Below are positions 1 to 13,900 of a DNA stretch of 64,000 nucleotides, piece after piece. Each line of letters opens with the position of its first letter. Within the stretch, counting starts at the first letter, position 1. Origin of the DNA: Lucifuga dentata (taxonomy: Eukaryota; Chordata; Actinopteri; Ophidiiformes; Bythitidae); assembly GCA_014773175.1 (NCBI GenBank), contig VXCM01001407.1, positions 1 to 64,000 on the forward strand, in the 5' to 3' direction. The notes beneath the pieces were generated by a model. That model worked only from the letters and a program-made list of their open reading frames with translations, had not been told where the DNA came from and ran no database searches. The position numbers were made by a program, and so were the translations under genes.

Positions 1-75
1 AGATGATTTGCTGTGGTGACCCCTGAAGGGAAAGCCGAAAGGAAAAGAAGAAGAAGAAGAAGAAGACACATACTG
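1..75. repeat. Interspersed-repeat tail with (GAA)n
   Basis: GCTGTGGTGACCCCTGAAGG, then AAAGCCGAAAGG and a GAA-microsatellite: the tail of an interspersed repeat common in teleosts. Its main body lies left of the window. Confidence 0.5.
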
Positions 76-773
76 CTTATCTTTAGGACTGCCAAGCAGC
101 GCCTATTAGTAGCTCCTTTCCTATTTTTAATTTTTAGTTGTGAATTTTACAGGCTGCATTAGCTGGGGGATTGTAGCTTTTGACTGCTTGTGCTGGACTC
201 GCTCACTCTAAAATGTGTTTTTCGTGTTGGACGTAAGACCAAGACAGTGATTTTAGGATGAGATTCTTGCAAGTTATTTTTGATTATGCTATTCTTTGTA
301 TATTTGGAACTCTTTGCAGCTCTCTCTTCCCCTGTGCACTACAGTTCTTGGTGTAATGAAACACTAATGAAACACCAATGCAAAAATATATTCCATCTCA
401 TAAATATAGCTATCCAAGACCACAACTAGATAATTAGGCTTATAGATTAGAAAAAGAGGCTGCGTTGGTGAAGGTGTTTTACTACAATACTGGTGACAAG
501 ATTAAATATAAACCTGGAAGTCCAGCTTGAAGGCTTATCAGGTGCACGGCTGTCAAGTTCTTGGACACAAGGTTTAACTACGCAAAGCTGTCACAGTAGC
601 AGTACTTTTTCCTCCTAAAACTTAACTTACATACCCATTAGAAAGTGCCAAAATATCCAAATGATTTATCACACTGACCATGTAATTTAACTGCATAAAA
701 TATCAGGCATGGTAAGAAAAGGCAAGTCATTATCCAGAGATTATAATAGAAGTGCATGCTTTTTTTGTGTGTA

Positions 774-1030
774 AATCAAGTCAAGTTTATTTGTATAGCC
801 CATTATCACACACAACGGTTCAAAGGCTTTACAGGCCCACGCATTAATGGTTCCCAACCCAGTCCCAAGCTCTCTAGGAAGACGCAGAAAAACTCCCCCC
901 CCCAAAAAAAAACCTTATTATAAGGAAGAAAATGGAAGAAACCATGGGAGAGGCAATTCAAAGAGAGATTCCCTCTCCTCGAACGGCTGAGTGTGCAATA
1001 GGAGCTGTAGGCAGGGAAACAGACAAATGA
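774..1030 (+). repeat. Teleost interspersed repeat (CAAGTTTATTTGTATAGCCC type), copy 1
   Basis: Shows the ordered landmarks CAAGTCAAGTTTATTTGTAT, AAGGCTTTACAGGCCCA, AAAAACTCC, GGAAGAAACCATGGGAGAGG and TGTGCAATAGG. These are familiar from many fish genomes. No reading frame or terminal repeats. Confidence 0.6.
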
Positions 1031-4000
1031 CAAAGATATGAAAACAATTAAACATTACAGGACAAAACCATGAAAAATAAGTAAGAGTCAAGGGTCAGTT
1101 GCTGCAGTTTCTTCATGCAGACCACAATTATTAATGTTATGCAAGGCTGATGAATCCAAAGTTTGATCAAAGAGCACAACTGCTCTTTCATAATTAAAGA
1201 TGATTATGAAGAGAGGATAAATGCATGACCATGACTTCAGGAGGAGCTGTAACGGCACCACATAAATCATTTAATCTTACAATCAAGACTCACCACTGAT
1301 CATCATAGATATGAAGAGAGAATGCAAAAAATGACATACTGAAGTTGTGTACATTTCATTGAACTATGATGGGCTAAATCCATGCAGGCAAGGTTATTCA
1401 GATGCAGATTGTCATTTAATTCATAAACCAAAACCAGTGTCTAAGATTACAAGCAGGCAGGGACTGTACATCAACAATCTAACGTAAATGAAATCTAAAG
1501 AGCAACCTCTCTTCTACATGTGCTTACTGACGTTTATGTGTTATAAGACTTGAAGTCCTCTGTGAGTCAGATTTTATGTGAATATGTCTTGACAGTAAGG
1601 AACGTAATAATATTGATACTGACCTTGAAACCAATCACAAAGAAATGGCTATCTGGTTGCTCATCCTGTCAACATCCTCCCTAAGTCTTGTTCTTCTGGA
1701 AATTTATATTTTCAGTTTCTTCACCACCTACATGAAACAGGAGAAAGCAGAGCTCCACTGAACTGTAATTATGCACATATAGTAGATACAGAAACATGCA
1801 TATGAATGCAAAATTCTGTACATGTGCATGACAAACAGCATATACATACAGATATTGCATGTTTCTGTGTGTGTGTTTGTACAAGTGTGAATGAATGTAT
1901 ATAATTTACTGTAGATACAAATGTCTGTGGGTGTTATTTACATGTGGATATGATTATTGCTTGCTCCTTTCTGCCCTCATGCTCCTGGCTTTTTGTTTAT
2001 CCTACTGAAGATTTTGGATGTTCTTTTTTCATTTCTGACAATGTGTGTATCTGTGATCATTTTTTTGTCTTTTTAACTTTCATTTGATGTCTTCACTTGG
2101 ATTGTTATAAAAAAAAAAAGCATTTTAAAAGCTCTGCTAATGCCAAAACACTGTGATTGACACGGTGTGCACTGGGTGAAAGGGTTTAGAAACACACTCG
2201 AGTTTCTTGTTGCTCGTCAATCACAGATTCAGTTCAGTTGAGTTTAATATTTAATTGTTTTGGAAGGTTTAAAGCAGTTTTCACAATTGCTGATTGAAAT
2301 GTTGATGAGGAAAAATTAATTTACCAAAACTCCAAGCATCTTGGTTTAAGCAGGCTCTATATTTTTGAACATGAAATCCTTTGAAAGGCTAAATGTTTCC
2401 TGAGGTAAATTGTGATTCATCGGCTCTGCACGCTAAGTAGCTTTTCAATGCCGACTTTCCAACAGAAACAAAAAGAACAGTTAGCCCTTTGCACCGTGCC
2501 TAAATTAGAACCTTACATCAATATTCCACTGTATTTGACACTGAATGCTCAATAAATTAAAATGAAGAAACAAAAACATATTTGTAATTGCATCCGTGAT
2601 GAGTTTATAGGTTTTACGACAGCAGGGTCATTAATGTACAACCAATTTATCACAGCAACTATGAAGAGTGTGACATGGATACTTTATTCAGCAATTAATC
2701 TCGCCAATGTATAATTCCTAACAGCTCCTGTTGAAAGAAACTATTAAACTACAGACGGTGCTAGATCACCACATCAAAGACAGCATATCGATCTTTTTAT
2801 GAAATGTGCTCATTGACAAAGCACTCAAATTCAATATTGCAGAAATAATACCTGCAGGCCCTCTTTGGTCTTTCCATGAGTGACTGCAGCTTTGCAGTGC
2901 TTGAAGAGCACACAGAAAGAGAGTAAGACAGAGTGAAGTGGACAAAGAACATGAACATCTTAAAATAACGCAGCCTAATTAGGCCTGATCCAAATGAGTA
3001 AATTGAGATCTGTTATTAGATTATTCTATCATCAGCATCTGTAACTACAACTTGAATATGAATCTCAGCAGGATGAAATTTTGAAAAGGGGTGTATTTAC
3101 CTTTGTACACCCTGTTCATTAGTGTACGTGTACATAGTGTTTGTGTTTATAACCCATTAAATGAAAGAGGACAACAAAAGCAAACTTATTATCCACATGT
3201 TGTACTCAGCCACAGTCCATAATGGTGGAAATGAAAGGAGAGCAGAAATGTCAGCAGTCTTAATCAATATTCTCTGGCTACTGTATAGGCCCACTGATGC
3301 TTTTTTGTACTGCAGAGTTTGTGAGATGGAGAAAATGAGAGTAAATGATAGCCTGAAGAAGTACATTTGCTGTAAAGCTTATTTAGCATCATTGTTGTCA
3401 GCCATTCTCCAAGCAGTAACTCATTCTGGATATCTCAACTGAATCATCACATAGACATCCAAAGCTTGGGACAGGTTCAGTTCAACAAATTAAAAGTTGC
3501 TCATGACAAAGCACAAAATCTGTTTTCTTTCATTTAACAATCATGACCAAAACAGACAGAAGCTAAAATCAGATGCTGCAGATACAGTCAATGTGTACTT
3601 ATTCAACTAAGTTTTTTTTTTGTTAACTAATCATCATTTTTTTTTCTTAAACTATTTGTAATCTGACATCAAACACTGGTTAGGTGAAAGCAACTGATAA
3701 AGACTCCAGGTACATCAGTAAAGGTGAGGTTGGAATAGGGACATACTACTACTAAGAAGCAGTATTCCTGACTTCCCAAAAATATATTACCTAAAAGATA
3801 ACAAGTAACTGCAATATTGCATATAGCCATTTTCTTGCTAAAACTTTCATTTCCCAAATTGCTTGAATTATGAGCGTACTGAACCTACAGGGCACAAGGA
3901 CACAGGGACAAGCTGAACCAGGGCAAAGACTTATAGAAGTAATCTGGAAGTGTAATTAAGAGAAAGGAGAGCGAAAGGCCAGCAGCTCCTCTTCAAGCAG

Positions 4001-4845
4001 GCTTAACATGCAGCTCTCTGGGCTTAGCACCGCATTGACACCATTTTCATAACTTTTACATACTGTCACTTTCAATCGACCTTTCTTAAGCAAGGGGTGG
4101 AGACCTCATATATGAATCATGAACATCAACATTATGGCTCACTCCTGTGAATACATTTTGAACATTAGGTAGAGGATATGACTTTTAAAATGGCTTGACC
4201 GAGAATGATATCCAGTCATTAATTATTCCAGTGGCTCCTCATTTGCTGCCATCCCGACACAAGAAGTCATCTATCAGGATTTGTAGTCAGGATGTGGTGA
4301 AAAGAGAGTTGGAGACCCATCTGTTGGGCATTCATAACACATTCATGCTCTCTGGGGGAGCAATGGCTGGCCAAACACTGAATGATCACGCCACTGATGA
4401 AACCATGGTGCCATGACATCATTGGCCATCTGATACCCAAAGCACTGGCCAAGAATTCTGAGCCTGCAAAGTGAAAGGCAAAATCAAATGAGATGTCTGC
4501 TTGCAAGTCTGAACTGATTAAAAGTGATCACTGCTTATCGCAGATTTAATCAACTTTTGCCTCACTCTTTGCCTCACACACGGATGCAAACAGGGAATGT
4601 AAGGATACACACACTTGCAGGTTTGACAGTGCAGCTTATACTAAACAGTTTGTTTCAGAAAAAATAGAAATGACTCTAATATACTACACATTCGTAATAT
4701 TCAGTGCAGTTTAACATTTTTAAGTAGACCAAAAGAGAATGACACTGTTCTCATGTCTACAATGGTTGGAGATTAGTAGCAACGAATGCTCTGACTGCAT
4801 CTGTGCATGTAGTTGCTCAAGGAGAATTGGACAGTACTTAAGAGT

Positions 4846-5389
4846 TTAATAAAAGATGACAGCACGTTTGAGCCCAATACAACCCACACATGTTATGTTA
4901 CTGACAAACCTTTTCCATGTAAAATGTACCAGCGGTACATTTTAGAATTTTTTCCCCCTACCTTCCAGACTGCCATTAGTTTCAGTTCTTTGCAGAATAC
5001 TATTAAAATCAACTTGTAGTGACTTGAAACGCACTTGATTTAAGTAATCCATTGCAGCGACCAACAAGTCTTATTATGTTTGGAGTTTTTTTTGGTCAAA
5101 ATAAGTTTATGTAATTGGTCCAACAAGGAGCTGCACAGAAGACAACGTATGTCTCTGCCAAACAACCGTGCTTTCTGAAATCATGCACAAGTGTAAAGTC
5201 AAACACTGAATTTTAAGATGGGTATCACCTGAACACTTTATTTGGAAAGGGGGATTTAGGAGATTTGGAAAAGTAAGGAAAAAAACTAAAATACGGTTTT
5301 ATGTTTTGGAAATTGGTTGTCAGCAGCTGTAACATGCAGGTTGTATGTGTAAGGCTTAAACATGCAAAATTGCCAGAATGATCCTTTAA
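4846..5389 (+). mobile_element. TTAA-flanked palindromic MITE, copy 1
   Basis: Runs from TTAA at 4846 (diverged left end) to GATCCTTTAA at 5386-5389. The left part has TTTGAGCCCAATA and GTTACTGAC, and the right part has GCTTAAACATGCAAAATTG, its inverse. It shares the internal CCTTCCAGACTGCCATTAG block with the copies at 21.0 and 63.6 kb. Confidence 0.75.
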
Positions 5390-5830
5390 AGCCCAATCTG
5401 CAATCCAAATGTAATCTCAGCAGCTGCATCACTGTCTGGTACAGGAATTCCAATGGCGCAGACCACAATACCCCACCATGGATAATAAAGACAGCTGAGA
5501 ACATCATTGGGGTCTCTCTCCTCTCCACGGAGAGTATTTATCAACAGTCCATGTGAAAAATCATAAGCATTTTAAGGGACCCCCTCCTACCCTTCTCATG
5601 GACTCTTTCACCACCAGTGCCACTAAGGCCAGACTGTGTAAAAGCTTTTCCCCTTGGTTACTCAGACGTGAACTGAACTAACCAGATCAACAGACCCCAT
5701 CCCTCCAAAATTCCTACATACAGTCATCTGTCTAATGTCTTACAGAGGACACCATTATCTTCTAGAATGTACTCACATTACAGTACATTTGTCACTTTGT
5801 GCTTTATCCTTGAGGGACAAATTTCTTTTT
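5390..5830 (+). pseudogene. LINE reverse-transcriptase ORF, C-terminal fragment (L2/Rex1-like), 3' truncated and broken
   Basis: The frame around 5410-5555 reads SSCITVWYRNSNGADHN then TAENIIGVSLLSTESIY. This matches the conserved C-terminal 'ITVWYGN...RVVKTAEKIIG' region of fish non-LTR retrotransposons. After a stop at 5554-5556 the DNA still resembles the element (ILRDPLLPFS, then the LPSGRRYRS-type region is degraded). The 3' part, about 5780-5830, resembles the element's untranslated tail. It is an inactive relic. Confidence 0.7.
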
Positions 5831-8704
5831 ACTGGCTCCATGTATATATAGTTTGATAATTAAGAACATGAATCCTGTAATAGATAGAGTAATAAATCAG
5901 CTATGATAATAACGATGATCATTCAGGCAGTTTCACGTCCTCTGATGGATGCCTGTCACATTTGCTGAAAACTCTGGGGTGCTGGATGTGTATGAATACC
6001 TAACTGCATCAATGCACAAGATGCCGCCTTAACTTCTGTTGCTGTCATTTGCATTGGGAAATGAACATATTGGAAATACTGGGGAAAATTACAATCAGGC
6101 TTTGAGATGAATGCATGACAGTTGTGCTCATTACAGATACTGCGCCACTGCTTTGAGTGCTACTTAGCTATAGCAGTGCAACAACATGAATGAAACAGCA
6201 TGCTCTCCTTGTCCAGCTCACTCTCCTTGGCTTTGATGGCACATGTGTACGCCATGTCAAAGCTGATGAGTGTCATAGGTGTATGTACATAAAACAGACT
6301 GAATGGCGTAGGGACGAGATGGAAACACTGAGCTACATACAGAGAATTCACAGAAATACAGCATTTCATCTGGCATTAGATAAGAGAAAATAGTCTCTTT
6401 TCAGGGCTAATTTGTATTATTCATATTTCAGACCAAGTCAGTTTAAATAAAAAAATGCATAGTTGAAAAAGAAACAGAAGTTTTCATTCCGACTTGTCAA
6501 AGTTGTTCTGTATAATAATGAGAAGGCCAAACGTGTATCTTTATGGACTACACTGCCTTAATGCTAGCTTATTTAAATGAAAGACATGCAAGTGTCAAAC
6601 ATCAAGACATTATCAAGAGAAAGATCTTCAATTCACCTTAAAAAAACAACAAAACCCCCACCAAGGTTCATTACTATGAAACTAATCACTGCCCATGTGA
6701 TTCCTTTGCTAATATAATTTATTAATTTATTTCCTTTATAATCAATGACTATACATTTAAAAGGCCACAAACCCCAGGGCCTAAAATAGTCACCCATGCT
6801 AAGCATGTACTCCCAAAGCACGTCCCATGCCAACTTCTCCCAACTCCCAAAACATTGGGGCAATTTTCACAGTGGATTTAGTGAACAAAGAGGGTTTCAG
6901 TGGGCCCACATCACATGCTGGGAGATGTGCTGTGGTTGTCACAAATGCTCAGGAAAACACACAGTAAATTTTTCTGGTTTTCATCAGTGCTTTGCATATA
7001 TGTTAGGGCTCCATCTTTTCCTTTTTTGTGCTTGTGAAAAAAAAATCTTGGTCTGCTGCAGTGTCTCCACCATGAATCACACCAAGATTGGATGCAGCTG
7101 CTCATCGACTGTGTATGCGCTCGTTTTTCCATTCAGAAGCCGTTTCTGTGGCATCACAAGTCTCCGGCTTTTTATTTTTGTATTTTACATTCAACCATTA
7201 GACCATGCTAATATCAGTGTAAGGAGTGACACAGTTGCAGGCTAAAGTCACAAAAACAGGTAGACTCTGGGGAGGCTGGGAGAGCCTGTGTGCAAATACA
7301 GTATAAAGAAGAGGAACCTGAAAACTGAAGATTATCTCAGAGCCTCTCCTACTTTGCACTCCAACTCTAAGAAACAGGATGAAGAAACAGGATGACGGTA
7401 TAAGACTTGGAGTGGGAGTAAAGGCAAATGTGCAAGAGGAAGCCAAGATAAAAGTAAATAAGAGATGCAACCAAGTTTTTCAGAACTGAGTAAATACCCT
7501 TGGTGCCTGTCAGGACTCTGTTGTGCTTTCTGTTGTAAACTCTGCTTCCATCCTCGTATGCAAAACCTGGAGATAAAAGCACGTGGAAGCTGAGACTGCA
7601 AACTTAAAACTTCCATGGTGGTGTTCACAAGAAATTTCATCAACCACCAGTACTTGCCTGAGCTGCGAGACTTGACTCCAGGAAAACTTACTGCATGTCT
7701 TGTTTTTGTAAGGAGAAATGATGGCGGCTCTTGTAGACCAAGGACAGAAAGATAGAAACATGAAAACTTCCTAGCAGGCACAGGATGAAGAGCTCAGAGC
7801 TTGTTAGTAACACAGATGCCTTGATGTGAGCTCTGAGTACGAAGAGGGCTGTGCCCCAGTTGCCTTCTGCATGAAGACAAAACTTGCATCTTCAGAACCT
7901 TGTTAGTTCTCTGAAAAGGCCACCGACTAGTTGGGAATATTAAGCAGCTCACTGAAATCAAAAGGATTCTAAAATAGTAGGAAGCTTCAAAAGGGCTTTT
8001 GATGGTATATATCACTCAATCTCCAACAGATATGATGGAATGAAAAAATAAAGACTGGGGGGGGGGGGNGGGGGGGGGGGGACAAAGGGTTCCACAAGAT
8101 GAAGGGGAAAGGTTATTTTTGTCTCTGAACCCTGCATATGCATATACCATTGTTCCTCAATCAGTCTTGGTTTTAAAATGTCAAGACTTTTGACAAGAAA
8201 GACACATACAGAGAAAAAAACAGAAAAAAGAGAAAGTAGGACATCAAAATGTATCAGGTGATTCATAACAGGGACACTCTCTGACAGCCATATTCACTAA
8301 GCATCTCCTCTTAGTTGTCTCGCAGCCACATAGCTCCACAAATACAGTCCACTTTGGCAGCAATAAGTGAGCTACGTGTCTGTGTTGAAAATGAAACAGA
8401 TATGCTAGTGATTCAAAATTCTGTTGCTGTTTCTGGGCTGTTCACTGCTTAGGGTAAAAATTGTGTGAGGATGAGGACAGAGATACTGATTCCCTATGAA
8501 GTGAGACATGCAAACTGATTTTTGCCTTGGTTTCTGCACGGAACTGTTTCACTCAGTATTGAGGTCAGAGATTCTAATGAAATGGCGATCATAAATAGTT
8601 ATCAAAAGATCCCAAGTGGTCTGTGTAGCTGTAATTATGGAAATAGCAAGTTCCTTTTGAAAAAGGTTTAAAGACATAATGCACACTTCTTCTTGGTGCA
8701 ACAC
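5831..8704. other. Non-coding stretch, nothing recognised
   Basis: Both strands hold only short frames without family resemblance, including overlapping frames at 6.8-7.8 kb. A G-tract with an N sits at 8069. Confidence 0.5.
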
Positions 8705-9080
8705 TTAAAGGACCATACCAGCGATCATACACATTTGAACTCAACATATTATAACCTGCATATATGTTACGTTACCGACAACCAATTTCCAAAACATAAA
8801 ACCGTATTTCAGTTTTCCTGTTATTTTTTCAAATCTCCTAATCTTTCAAAATCAAATGTTCAGGTGACACACCCACCTTACAATTCAATGTTCCACCTAT
8901 AACACTTAAGCACAATTTGTAAAAGGCACGGCCATTTTAACTTCTCAGTAAAAGCTGTCTTCTCCTGGAGCTATATTCCCTGGCAGAGACATACATTGTC
9001 TTCCGTGCAGCTCCATGTTGGATCGCAAATTTACTTTGACTAATAGACATGTTCTCTGTGATGGACTACATATCATATAT
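8705..9080 (-). mobile_element. TTAA-flanked palindromic MITE, copy 2, truncated
   Basis: Starts TTAAAGGACCATACCAGCGA and carries the CAAAACATAAAACC and TTTTCCTGTTATTTT blocks. It then breaks off into a long TG/TA/CA microsatellite (about 9093-9241) with no matching right end. Orientation is opposite to copy 1. Confidence 0.7.
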
Positions 9081-9092
9081 ATATGCCTTATA

Positions 9093-9130
<38 letters not shown>

Positions 9131-9206
9131 CATACATACATACATACACACACGTATATATATATATACATACACACACACATATACATATATATACATA
9201 TACATG

Positions 9207-9241
<35 letters not shown>
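9093..9241. repeat. Compound TG/TA/TACA/CA microsatellite
   Basis: Alternating purine-pyrimidine tract of about 150 bp directly after the truncated MITE copy 2. It generates spurious open frames rich in Tyr/Ile/Val/Cys on both strands. Confidence 0.9.
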
Positions 9242-9243
<2 letters not shown>

Positions 9244-10349
9244 TTACATAGTTGTCTAAAATTCAAAATATTGAATGATATAAATTTTAGGTTGTATTGC
9301 TCAGCCTTAATCAAAGTTGAGATAATCACTGTGGAATCCACTGAGTAATTCACCTGAGCTCACCTAGATAAAGAATTTATTAGAAATGCCAAGGTTCTGG
9401 AGGATATCCAGCGACAAGGTTGAACATGTCTAGCAATAGAGGAAGGGGCAAAAGCCTCCTTGATATGAAATAAAGGCAAAAATGTGGCTTTCTCATCTGA
9501 CTTTGTATGCGCAATCTTTCCTCTTTCCTGCAGAGTTACCAACATACATGTTTGACTGGCTTTTCCAAACAAATTCTCCAGTCAAACCATTAGAGTCCTC
9601 CCCATCTTCTGTCTTCTTACTTCATTGGATTCACTTTCGGAAAAACTCATGGAACCTCTCCTAAGCTCCTCAGCCATTTCTTTCCCTAACATGAGTCTTC
9701 TCTTTCTGTCTTTATATAGGAATTTATTAGGGCCACTATTGTTCTAACCTATGGTTACCTATTGGTTGTTTTTAATTTGGGGGATCTAAAATGTATCCTT
9801 ACTTTTCTTTACTCGTTGCACCGCAAGATATGATAGTGTCAGCTAATGTCCTACGTTTAGAATTTAATAATTTGAGAGCAGGGCTGTATCTTTCTTAAAA
9901 TAATTACTGTTTTTAGTCATTCCAGCACAACCAATGGCAGTCACAATTCAGCTGTCCAATACTGTATCTTGTATTGGAAGCATCTCCCACACATACGTCT
10001 CACCTGTTCACTGAGCTGAGAGAAACTGAGCTGGATCCACAGCATTCTGAATGAATCCAGTGACCTACTTCAAAAGTCATGAACATGGCAGTTCTTGTCT
10101 TTATGCTGTTTACTAATGAAACAATTTCTAAGGATTACTGTGGTAACTTCTCAAAGAAGGGTAGCTTGTTGCATCATGTCGATTTATTTTGTAATAGAAT
10201 GGAGAAGTATAATAACTGAGTTATGCTGCATGACTGTCATCAGTGGGTGTGGGAACACAACATGCTGAAGACAATAACATGCCACTCCTTAAAAAGAGAG
10301 CTAAAAAAAAAAAAAAAAAAANAAAAAAAAAAAAAAAAAATCCATCCAC

Positions 10350-10960
10350 ATGCCATCCCACAAGAGTGAAGAGGAAACAGCAGCACAACATCAGGAAGAT
10401 GGCCTCCAGAGATGAACTGCCAAGTGAATACTCAGACAGCAGAAGACAGAGGGTGATGAGGAAGAGGATGAGGAGACTCTTGGAAAGACAAGCCCCTCCA
10501 TGGAATGTGCCACTGACAGATAGAACAAAAGGCTGACACTGAGAAATCATGCCAGTGCTGGAAAAGGCTGGTCTGAAGTACAGCAGAGGCTCTAATCATG
10601 GCAGCACAAGAACAGGGTCTCAAGCAGAATATCAACAGAGACAAGGGTCTACCATAACAGACAGGATCCAAGGTGCAGGATGAGCAAAGACCCCCTGAGA
10701 CAGTCCAGCACATAACAGCAGGGTGTAAGATGCAAGCAGGAACAGTATACACCAAGCGGCATAACCAAGTGGTGGAACAGTGTACAGGAACATCTGTGTC
10801 GAGTATGGAAAGGAAGCCTCCAGGTCCAAATGAGAGAAACCTCAAACAAAAATGATTAAGAATGACCGACTAAGACCTGTGGGGACTTCCAGATCCATAC
10901 TGATAAACAGGTGCTGCTAACCAACCAGACATCATAGTGGTTAACAAAGAGCAGCATACG
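10350..10960 (+). pseudogene. LINE ORF2 C-terminal relic (HITAGCKM-type)
   Basis: Shifting between frames, the DNA encodes MAAQEQGLK (10598), RQDPRCRMSKDP, PETVQHITAGCKMQAGTVYT, KRHNQVV, GDFQIHTDK and NQPD(I). These are the landmarks of the post-RT zinc-knuckle and C-terminal region of a non-LTR retrotransposon found widely in fish and cnidarian genomes. Several frameshifts and stops show it is dead. The 5' side runs into an A-tract with a single N at 10322. Confidence 0.7.
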
Positions 10961-13900
10961 TTGGCTATATTTTCCTACAAAACAAAACACATGCGTCATT
11001 CACAATTCATGTACACATATTTTAGTAAAAACAACAATCATTTATATTTGAAACAAGTGAATAACTCATTAAGGCGGTGAGTGAATTACAAACCTCTATC
11101 AATCTTTGAACAACATCCACTTTGTCATGAAAATAACAATTACATATTTTCTCAAAATCATTCATAAAACTATTGCAAATAGTGCAAACTGCACTGCTAT
11201 TACAAATCCAAAGATTAAAAATAAAAGTGATGAATTCATTTTCCAAGTCTCAAGGAAATATCTCTTGTTCTTTGAAAATATGCTCTAGTGCTTTGCCTCA
11301 TTCGCCTGTGTGAATATGTTGGATTACCTCTAGTGAGCACACTGAATTATTATTAATAAAAAAAAAAAAAGGCAGCTGGTGTTGCTGGAAAGCAAAATCA
11401 ACACAGGACCATAAACTAATCATATGCAGTATCTGACACCATACATACATCTGATACCATACATGAAAAACAGAAAATGCTAATTGAGGTTTCTGCAAAA
11501 TGAAGTTTGAAAACAGGTAAAGTGCACCCTAGACATGCAAATAAACAATACCAGTCTTGAATTCAAAAGTAACTTTTTTAAACCCGAAGAAGAAAATGGC
11601 TAATGAATGAATCACTACATTAATCATACACCTTCACTGACCTTGCGCTGACACAACAGTGCTAACCGCTCAGGCAAGATGCCGTTGTGTTGCTGTTTTT
11701 ATCCCACTTCAATTAGATATTGTTGAATGGTCTTCATGATACTGTATCCATCAATAGAATTACCCAATACTTGGTGCTTGTGCTTGCTCAACAGCCATCT
11801 CGTTTCCTTTTATTTTTCGAATAGCAAACACCAATTTGTCTCCAGAAACTTTGAAAAGTTATATTATATTTTGGTTTAGTGTATGTTGTGGGAGCGTTAA
11901 GACTTTGGGCACAAGGTACAAACAGCATCCCAGAAAAAGTGGTTGAAAAGACGTAACAAAAAGCTGTCTCACATCCCCAGGTTTCAGCTAACTTTGTATA
12001 ATTCTACCACAATACTTGTGTGTCACCACTGGCCTTCTAAATCCCAAGCAAACTGAGACACAAGACACAAAGCATCAGCATGGAAAAAACAATGAGAGTT
12101 TTGATCATGATTTTCTTAGCAAGGGGCTGAGTTGAACATTTTTCTCCACACTATCACCCTTTCTGGTCCACAACATGCCTGCATGATAGTAGATAATGAT
12201 GTGAAACCAACAAATGATTCCAAACGCCCCATTAAACAAATCAAAAGTGTTTTTTAAAGTTACAAAACACAGCTTGAGTTTTGCCAAGTGACAAATGTGT
12301 TTGTTAGTTTATTATCCATAGCTACCCATCTAGATCTATCATTCCATTATATCAACCCACACAAAGAAGGCACTCCCTTTACTTGTACCATTATTTAGTC
12401 CCTTGCACACCAGATGGAGGAAGTGGGTTTGAGATATTACATTGAGATAGCCACGGTCCATCAAATTCGTCATTGCTGACAGCACTGTGTCAGAGCTGAG
12501 CTGAATGGAAAATGTGCTACTCAGTCAAGGGTACGGGGAGTGGTAGAGCGAAGGAGAGAAGAGGAGACATGCCTGTGCCTTGATGGTACAGCAAAGCCTA
12601 TTTATTCAGCTGCACTTCTTCATATACGGAGCTCAGGAGACAGTAAATTTACCCTACTTTCTACAGTCAGCATTCCCAGGACTTATAGACTTCAGCAATA
12701 TTCATAATGAGCAGGCTGATGTAAAAAAAAACAAACAAACAAAAAAAAAAAAAAAAANAAAAAAAAAAAAAAACAACAACAACTAACAAACGAAAAAGCA
12801 AAGAGTCATTAAACGCCTATGCAAAAACAAATTAACATGACCGGCTGTAGATATTCCCTTAGGTTCATTTCAGATTATCTGTCACCAAAGACCACTGATA
12901 TCAGATAACATGATGATTGAGGAAAAGAAAAACCTGTGCGCTAATTGTTAGCCTGAAGCAATGCTTTTCTGTGAACCTGTTAGAACACAGGCTGAACTCT
13001 CACCCAGAAGTGACCCCTTCTACTAGCCACAACCTACAGCATTCACCCGAGTCTCTACCCTGCTGCCAGGGTTTAATAAACAAAGGTTTAAACAAGGCCA
13101 CTCCACTGCAACAACAACCAAAATAATAAAACGTCCTTTTTCATTTGGTGTGTCATTACTTTTCCCAATTCAATGCCTGCACTAGCTGAAGCCACTGCAC
13201 ACCAGAATAGTTTTTATGCTACAAGCTGGATAACCCAGTTGTGCTACAATACTTTCTAGTTGTACAGGACATACCATTAAAAAAAAAAAAAGAAACTGAT
13301 GTAGTAGTGTTTGTACTGTAGGAAGGCCAGCATGTGCACTGGTGAGTTTTTCAATCTTCTATGTGTTAGCTATAAAATTAAAGGTTTTTATTTTTGCTAT
13401 AAAAAAAAATGAATAATATTTATTTCTCGGTTCAAGGCATCTTTTGATGTGCAAGGTGCATGCTATGCCATCATGCTGCTTCTTTATTGATGGTTTGAAA
13501 CTTTAAGTTCATTAAAGACAGGATATCCTAAGACTGACAATTTCCAAATCTCAAATACTGCTGATAATTGTAGTGTAACAAGTAGCTTATAACCTGTGAG
13601 AGGAAAGCTGATTCATAGTACTCATGCCATTTCCCCATTTCATATATATATAGTCAAATCCATGCTCTGGCACATGCCATTCCAATTTCTCCACTGGCCT
13701 GTCTGTCTGAACAGGGGCGCATTTGCAGAGAAGCAGCTATGTGAAACAACACAAAAATGTCGTTCTCACTTGTATGTAGGTGGATAACTAAGCACAAGAA
13801 AGTGACTGTAAAACTATCACTAATAGATTATTACTGACAAACAGAAATAATTGAGGGATGTGTTTCACAGATAGCAGATAATTACATAAAACGAGATAAA

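Noticed and set aside
6796..7245. 149-residue open frame on + (and another of equal length on - at 7332-7781)
   Set aside because: No family motif, no splice or promoter context and odd composition; overlapping frames on both strands fit chance in unselected DNA.
8945..9353. Open frames of about 80-100 residues rich in Tyr, Ile, Val, Cys, His and Thr on both strands
   Set aside because: They are translations of the TG/TA/CA microsatellite, present in mirror form on both strands.
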